From Misgurnus anguillicaudatus (Eukaryota; Chordata; Actinopteri; Cypriniformes; Cobitidae), in the NCBI RefSeq assembly GCF_027580225.2, contig NW_027395283.1, positions 7,258,501 through 7,322,500 of the forward strand: a DNA stretch of 64,000 nucleotides, in the 5' to 3' direction. The notes beneath the pieces are model-generated. The model was not told the origin of the DNA. It saw only the letters and a list, made by a program, of their open reading frames with translations, and searched no databases. Positions 60,201 through 64,000 of this stretch are shown here, in pieces; position 1 is the first letter of the stretch; every line of letters starts with the position of its first letter. The position numbers and the translations under genes are program-made.

Positions 60201-62248
60201 ACTTCTACACGGCGAGTATATGTGTAGGAGATCAGCCAAATACTGAGGAGCTAGGTTGTTTAAGGATTTATAAACTAGAAGGAGAATTTTAAACTCAATC
60301 CTGAAGTTTATAGGTAGCCAATGTAAAGATTTCAGCAAACGGGGTGACGTGGTCATATTTCCTCCTACCTGTCAGGAATTTCGCTGCCGCGTTTTGGGCA
60401 ATCTGTAAGCGTGCCATTTGGGATTGCGAAATGCCGTAATAAAGGGAGTTGCAATAATCCAAGCGCGACGTGATGAGGGCATGGACAGCTGTTTCCAGAG
60501 AACGCTTTGGAAGACAGGATTTAATTTTAGCTAAAGAGCGAAGATAGAAAAAGCTGGAGCCAACTACCGCGCTGATTTGTTTATCAAATTTTAAAGTACT
60601 GTCTATTTTCACGCCCAGATTCCGGACTAGTGGCGACGAAAATTGTTCAAAAATACAGAGGTCAAGATCGTTTCTTGGTCTGGTCTCAGATGGGTTCAAA
60701 ACTATAACTTCGGTTTTGTCCGAGTTAACAAAAAAAAATTCCTGTCAAACCAGGCTCTTGTCTCCTCAACACAAGCTGTCAGGCTGTCTAAGGCACCCTG
60801 CTTTGATCTCGACAATGGGATATAGATTTGCATGTCGTCAGCATAACAGTGAAATGATACATTGTATTTCCTGAAAATAGAACCCAGGGGAAGAAGATAA
60901 AGAGAAAAAAAGAGTAGGAGCTAACACGGATCCCTGAGGCACACCACAATTCAGTTTGTGGACTGATGATGTAAAACCACCTGATTTCACCATAAAACAT
61001 CTGTTAGATAGGAATGACTTAAACCAGTTTAAGACCGCACCTCCTAAGCCAATATAGGACTCCAAACTTGCGATAAGTGTCTGATGGTCGACAGTATCAA
61101 AAGCAGACGATAAGTCCAGCATTACTAGGATCACAGAGTTCCCTGAGTCCGTAGCCATGTAGATGTCATTGAGAACTTTGGTGAGGGCTGTTTCTGTACT
61201 GTGCAGCGATCTGAACCCCGACTGAAATTTTTCAAAGATCTGATTGACATTTAAAAAATTCTGTAGTTGTAAAAAGACAATTTTTTCCAACACCTTGGAG
61301 ATAAAGGGTAAAATTGATATTGGACGATAATTAGATAAAATAGCAGTGTGACAGAGGCAGTTTTCAAGCTGGAGGGAAGCACTCCTTCCTGCAATGATTT
61401 ATTAAAAAACGACACCAAACCCGGACCGATGACGTCAATTAATTGCTTAAGGTAGCGAGGATGTATTATGTCCAGCGAACAGTGTGATGGTTTAAGTTTT
61501 AACATGACTTCCTTAACAGCAAGGAGGGAGACTGGATTAAAAGATGACCAGAGGGTAGGTGTGCATAAGGTAATGGGAGTGACCTGATCGGATGCAGGAA
61601 GAAGTGCTCTGAGATTAGATACCTTATCAACAAAATAACTAGCAAATTCCTCACAGAGAGCACTAGACGAGCACTGGAGAGAATTACAGGGCGGATTTAA
61701 AACAGAGTTTATGACTGAAAAAAGAGCTTTAGGCGAGTGGTGATGCTTCTCGATCTGACTGGTAAAATAGGAGGCCTTCGCACTCTTCACAGCTTTTTGA
61801 TAAGACAGCAGACGGTCATGAAGGATCTCATAAGAAACTTGGAGCTTGTCATTTTTCCACTTCCTTTCTGCTTTCCTACATAACTGTCGCAAAGATTGGA
61901 TATTATGGTCTATCCAAGGCTCTGATTTAAGATGGGATTTAGGCTTAAATGATTTTAAAGGAGCCGTAGAATTTAGAACATCTGTCCACACATTATTTAG
62001 CAGAGAGAAATGGTGTTCCACATCAAGGTCAGAAAGTGGAGAATCTAACGACAGAAAGTCTCTGTTCTCTACAGGTTGTATGGTTGTGATATCACAGATG
62101 AAGGTTGTGTTGCTCTGACTTCAGCTCTGAGATCAAACCCATCACACCTGAGAGAACTGAATCTGTTTGATAATAAACTAAGAGTTTCAGGAGTGAAGCT
62201 GATCTCTGATGTACTGAAGAATCCTGACTGTAAACTGAAGATACTGAA
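51289..62248 (+). CDS. Fish NLR immune receptor (FISNA-NACHT-LRR), partial, four exons
   Basis: Exons 51289-51402 (38 codons), 51846-51941 (32), 52127-53902 (592) and 62075-62248 (58). All lengths are multiples of three and all phases match. Exons 1-2 encode short N-terminal peptides ([20 protein letters not shown]) typical of fish NLR-C genes. Exon 3 holds FISNA (about its first 70 residues), NACHT with Walker A GVAGIGKT and Walker [19 protein letters not shown] (sensor 1 region), a winged-helix part and the [14 protein letters not shown] segment before the helical domain. Exon 4 is one LRR pair of the usual 174-bp size. Such receptors sense microbes in the cytosol and oligomerise with ATP. 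No start exon or C-terminal B30.2 exon is seen in the window; a long repeat-filled intron may harm splicing. No stop is found in the exons. Confidence 0.85.
54550..55442. mobile_element. TIR element (ggggtggtttc ends) in the NLR intron
   Basis: Ends ggggtggtttcacagatagg and inverse ggggtggtttcccagacagg. Contains the hairpin at 55259-55396 and a THAP/nuclease-like looking short ORF I cannot support. Confidence 0.7.
55259..55396. repeat. Long near-perfect hairpin
   Basis: Arms 55259-55302 and 55353-55396 pair over about 44 bp without mismatch (ggataatgtagaggcagccg ... inverse), followed by a further 8-bp match and a loop of about 40. Confidence 0.9.
56853..56967. repeat. 50-bp-arm hairpin
   Basis: Arms 56853-56902 and 56919-56967 contain gagcgaatttaaatccgcaa and its inverse, with one or two mismatches and a loop of about 16. 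Confidence 0.88.
56991..57776. mobile_element. TTAA foldback MITE
   Basis: 786 bp between TTAA at 56987-56990 and 57777-57780. Ends aggacaagtttggtatttta and the inverse. The whole element is a long inverted repeat (for example gatgctggcccgagaatttt at one side, inverted at the other). Confidence 0.85.
58478..58503 (-). mobile_element. 3' tail of the L2 LINE, cut off by the hAT element
   Basis: Minus reading ends ...aaatgaacttgaacttgaatt, a simple tail of L2 type. Continuous with 59842 once the hAT element is removed. Confidence 0.7.
58504..59841 (+). mobile_element. hAT element inserted in the LINE tail
   Basis: 1338 bp flanked by tttatata (58496-58503, 59842-59849). Ends tagggctgggcgatatgg and inverse tagggctgtgccgataaacg. 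No transposase recognised; ORFs near 59209-59782 overlap on both strands. Confidence 0.9.
59842..62070 (-). mobile_element. 5'-truncated L2-clade LINE, antisense in the NLR intron
   Basis: Minus strand. The 3' end has the gtgctatataaata sequence and a cagcactttg motif typical of L2 elements. Coding runs from about 62070 to 60012 with frameshifts near 61290, 60910 and 60300. The endonuclease domain is missing (5' truncation). The right edge coincides within a few bases with the NLR splice acceptor at 62074. Confidence 0.85.
60012..62070 (-). pseudogene. L2 reverse transcriptase (ORF2 remnant)
   Basis: The reading begins with the linker [14 protein letters not shown], then [15 protein letters not shown] (RT finger), [28 protein letters not shown] with catalytic Asp, [10 protein letters not shown], and in another frame [11 protein letters not shown] with the catalytic Asp pair near 60835. 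The C-terminal part has [20 protein letters not shown] and [14 protein letters not shown], typical of the L2/CR1 group. Three or more frameshifts make it inactive. RT would copy LINE RNA at a nicked target. Confidence 0.88.
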
Positions 62249-62736
62249 GTAAGATTGTGATCTGATGTTCAGACAGAAATCACATATAGATTATAGTGAG
62301 ACTATATAGAGATCATAACATCTGTAATGGATTTATAGACACTAGTCAACATTGAAAGTGGATCATAAAAGTTAATCTTAGGGTGTTTTCAGACCTGTAG
62401 ATCGATTGATTTGTTTTGGAACCGGTGGTTACATGGCTACAATGTTGGTTCAGTTCGCATACACAAGGCAATATTTCCAAATGAAGCAGACTTTGTTAAT
62501 ACAAGTCATGTGTGTGTAAACTTTCCTTTAATTGCTCAGAGTGCATCTGTTTATTTTCTGTGATTCTGCTTAAATTGTCTGTCAGGATTAGAGCCCGAAG
62601 CCATTTGTTTTGAGAATAATGGCTGGCTGATGAAGTTATTGGCTGGCTAGCCGGCTCAGCCAAAACCTAAATGACTGCTGCAGCCAAACTTTTCATAGCT
62701 GCAAATGGCTGAAGCTGCCACTACATGTCTACAGAT
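62249..62736. other. NLR intron sequence after the LRR exon
   Basis: Begins with the donor gtaaga at 62249. A gggtgttttcagacctgtag segment near 62390 resembles the end of a fish MITE, but no partner end was seen. No further LRR or B30.2 exon was found. Confidence 0.5.
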
Positions 62737-63977
62737 GTATATCGTCGCTGTCCGATGAAAACCACGCATGTCCATTTTGCCGATGTTGAGATTTTTCGAC
62801 AGATTGAATGTCCAGGTTCATTTCCGTATACAGTATGCGTCACATACCTAAATGGCCAATGAAACGTTGTGAAATCATGTCATCTGATTTTCACGTATAT
62901 CCATTTGGTGTCAAAGCTGTCAATCACGCCGCATATCTTCCGCCTGTGAAGCATCTCGCCGGTCTCGTAAAGTTTCTAAAGTTTCATCGAAGCTCAGCAC
63001 TGGATATAACCGAAGAAACATGACAATGACTTTCCTTCATCGAGGTAAACGTTTCCCCCGGACGCCAGACGAAGGATCTAGGAGTGACTTAATTACGGTA
63101 GGACTGTGCAAACAAAGTATCTGTCTAGCATTATTGTTGGTATTTACGCTGTGGACATCCCACCGCTTTTTGAAGGCGTTTGGTTAAAATTTTCTGAAAA
63201 ATCAAGCAATGCTTAAGACTGAATTTGTGAATTTGTGGTCTAGTGTCACATATGTTGCGTTGTATGCTTATGGTGTGTTTTCTTGTACATATGTAATGAA
63301 ATTCATTGTAATCATTGACTAAAAGCGCTGCTGTTTTCTACGGTATGGTGCTTTGGCACTGTTCGGTTGAGCTGGTGTTGCAGGGACTGTTGCATGTGTG
63401 CAGTCGACATTGTTGAGGGTTTTATGCTGAGTATTTTCTTGTTGTTGACTAGCCTACACTATGCCCATTTTTGATGCGCCGTCATTCAATATTTTTTCCA
63501 TCCTGCAGTAATGTTTTTATCTGATCTTTTGTCCCCACCACTTTTCAACACAAACTGACGCCCCTGCTGTCTAGCATTACCATGTCAGTGTATTTATCCA
63601 TTGTCCCTTCATAGTTTGCAAGAGACATTTAATAAATGTATAATTAATATTAAATAAAGTAAGCCTATTTAACTAATTAATGAACTGAGCGGATATCTGT
63701 CAATACGAAACGCGACTTGGCCATTCTAATTAATGATCGGATGAACGCGTATCGATCACAGTTACTGTAAAATATGCACATATGTCCATTTAAACTCAAT
63801 TTTGGTCAAATGTGGATTATATCATGACACTGGCAAGAATATGGTTACATGTAAATATGCCGTACCAAGTATGACAACGCTACATTCAACTGCTTTGGAT
63901 ATACGGTGTTTTTTTCACTTCCTGAAAAGTAACCGTTTTGAACATACGTGAGTTTCATCGGGCAGCGACGATATGTT
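62737..63977. mobile_element. TIR element near the right edge
   Basis: Inverted ends: atatcgtcgctgtccgatga on the left, and the inverse of tcatcgggcagcgacgatat on the right, with flanking similarity (acgcatgt/acgtatgt). About 1.24 kb. No transposase recognised; a 71-aa ORF at 62808-63023 has no family features. Confidence 0.7.
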
Positions 63978-64000
63978 ATACTGCTAACTAGATCTCAATC

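Noticed and set aside
62808..63023. 71-aa ORF as a gene
   Set aside because: Lies within a terminal-inverted-repeat element, with no family features or splice context.

Overview
The window is repeat-dense vertebrate DNA, most likely from a cypriniform (Danio-like) fish. Pointers are a fish-type FISNA-NACHT-LRR receptor gene, an L2-clade LINE, a Neptune/Poseidon-type Penelope element, an OTU-bearing Helitron, many hAT, TTAA-type and Harbinger-type elements, and long CA and AT runs. I found no tRNA, rRNA or CRISPR array. The only clear host gene is the NLR receptor near the right end.

Layout. (1) 1-5380: decayed endogenous retrovirus with a gag-like ORF, RNase H relic, possible integrase tail, an unexpected macrodomain (ADP-ribose hydrolase-like) reading frame between pol and env, env leader and tail, and a 3' LTR. 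(2) 5438-20519, perhaps to 24177, minus strand: a large Helitron. Its accessory half has a herpesvirus-tegument-type (C76-like) cysteine protease module and two OTU modules; its other half is the HUH Rep-helicase. It is split by two oppositely oriented TTAA elements, a hAT element (8-bp duplication) and a 5'-truncated Penelope element (16-bp duplication). All four sites can be placed exactly, and the Helitron reading continues across them. (3) 24652-49168: a 24.5-kb Mutator-like element with inverted arms of 1.3-1.45 kb. It holds two convergent intron-containing genes whose splice phases all close: a 737-aa MULE/SWIM transposase (plus) and a 373-aa Ulp1/C48 SUMO-protease-like protein (minus). 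Each arm carries the same CCAAT-box region, 5' leader and splice donor, and a 27-bp satellite. Its middle is filled with nested elements. (4) 50049-51065: hAT relic with a BED-finger fragment. (5) 51289-62248: four in-phase NLR exons. The 8.2-kb intron before the LRR exon is filled by nested elements, including an antisense L2 LINE that reaches the 3' splice site. (6) 62737-63977: another terminal-inverted-repeat element.

Most notable are the two-gene MULE (architecture parallel to maize MuDR but with a SUMO protease as second gene), the Helitron with two kinds of deubiquitinase-like modules, and the macrodomain inside the retrovirus. All three pair a mobile element with an enzyme of a reversible protein or nucleic-acid modification system (SUMO, ubiquitin, ADP-ribose). 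That common theme is my inference. Gene models rest on reading frames, splice signals and motifs seen by eye; no database search was run.
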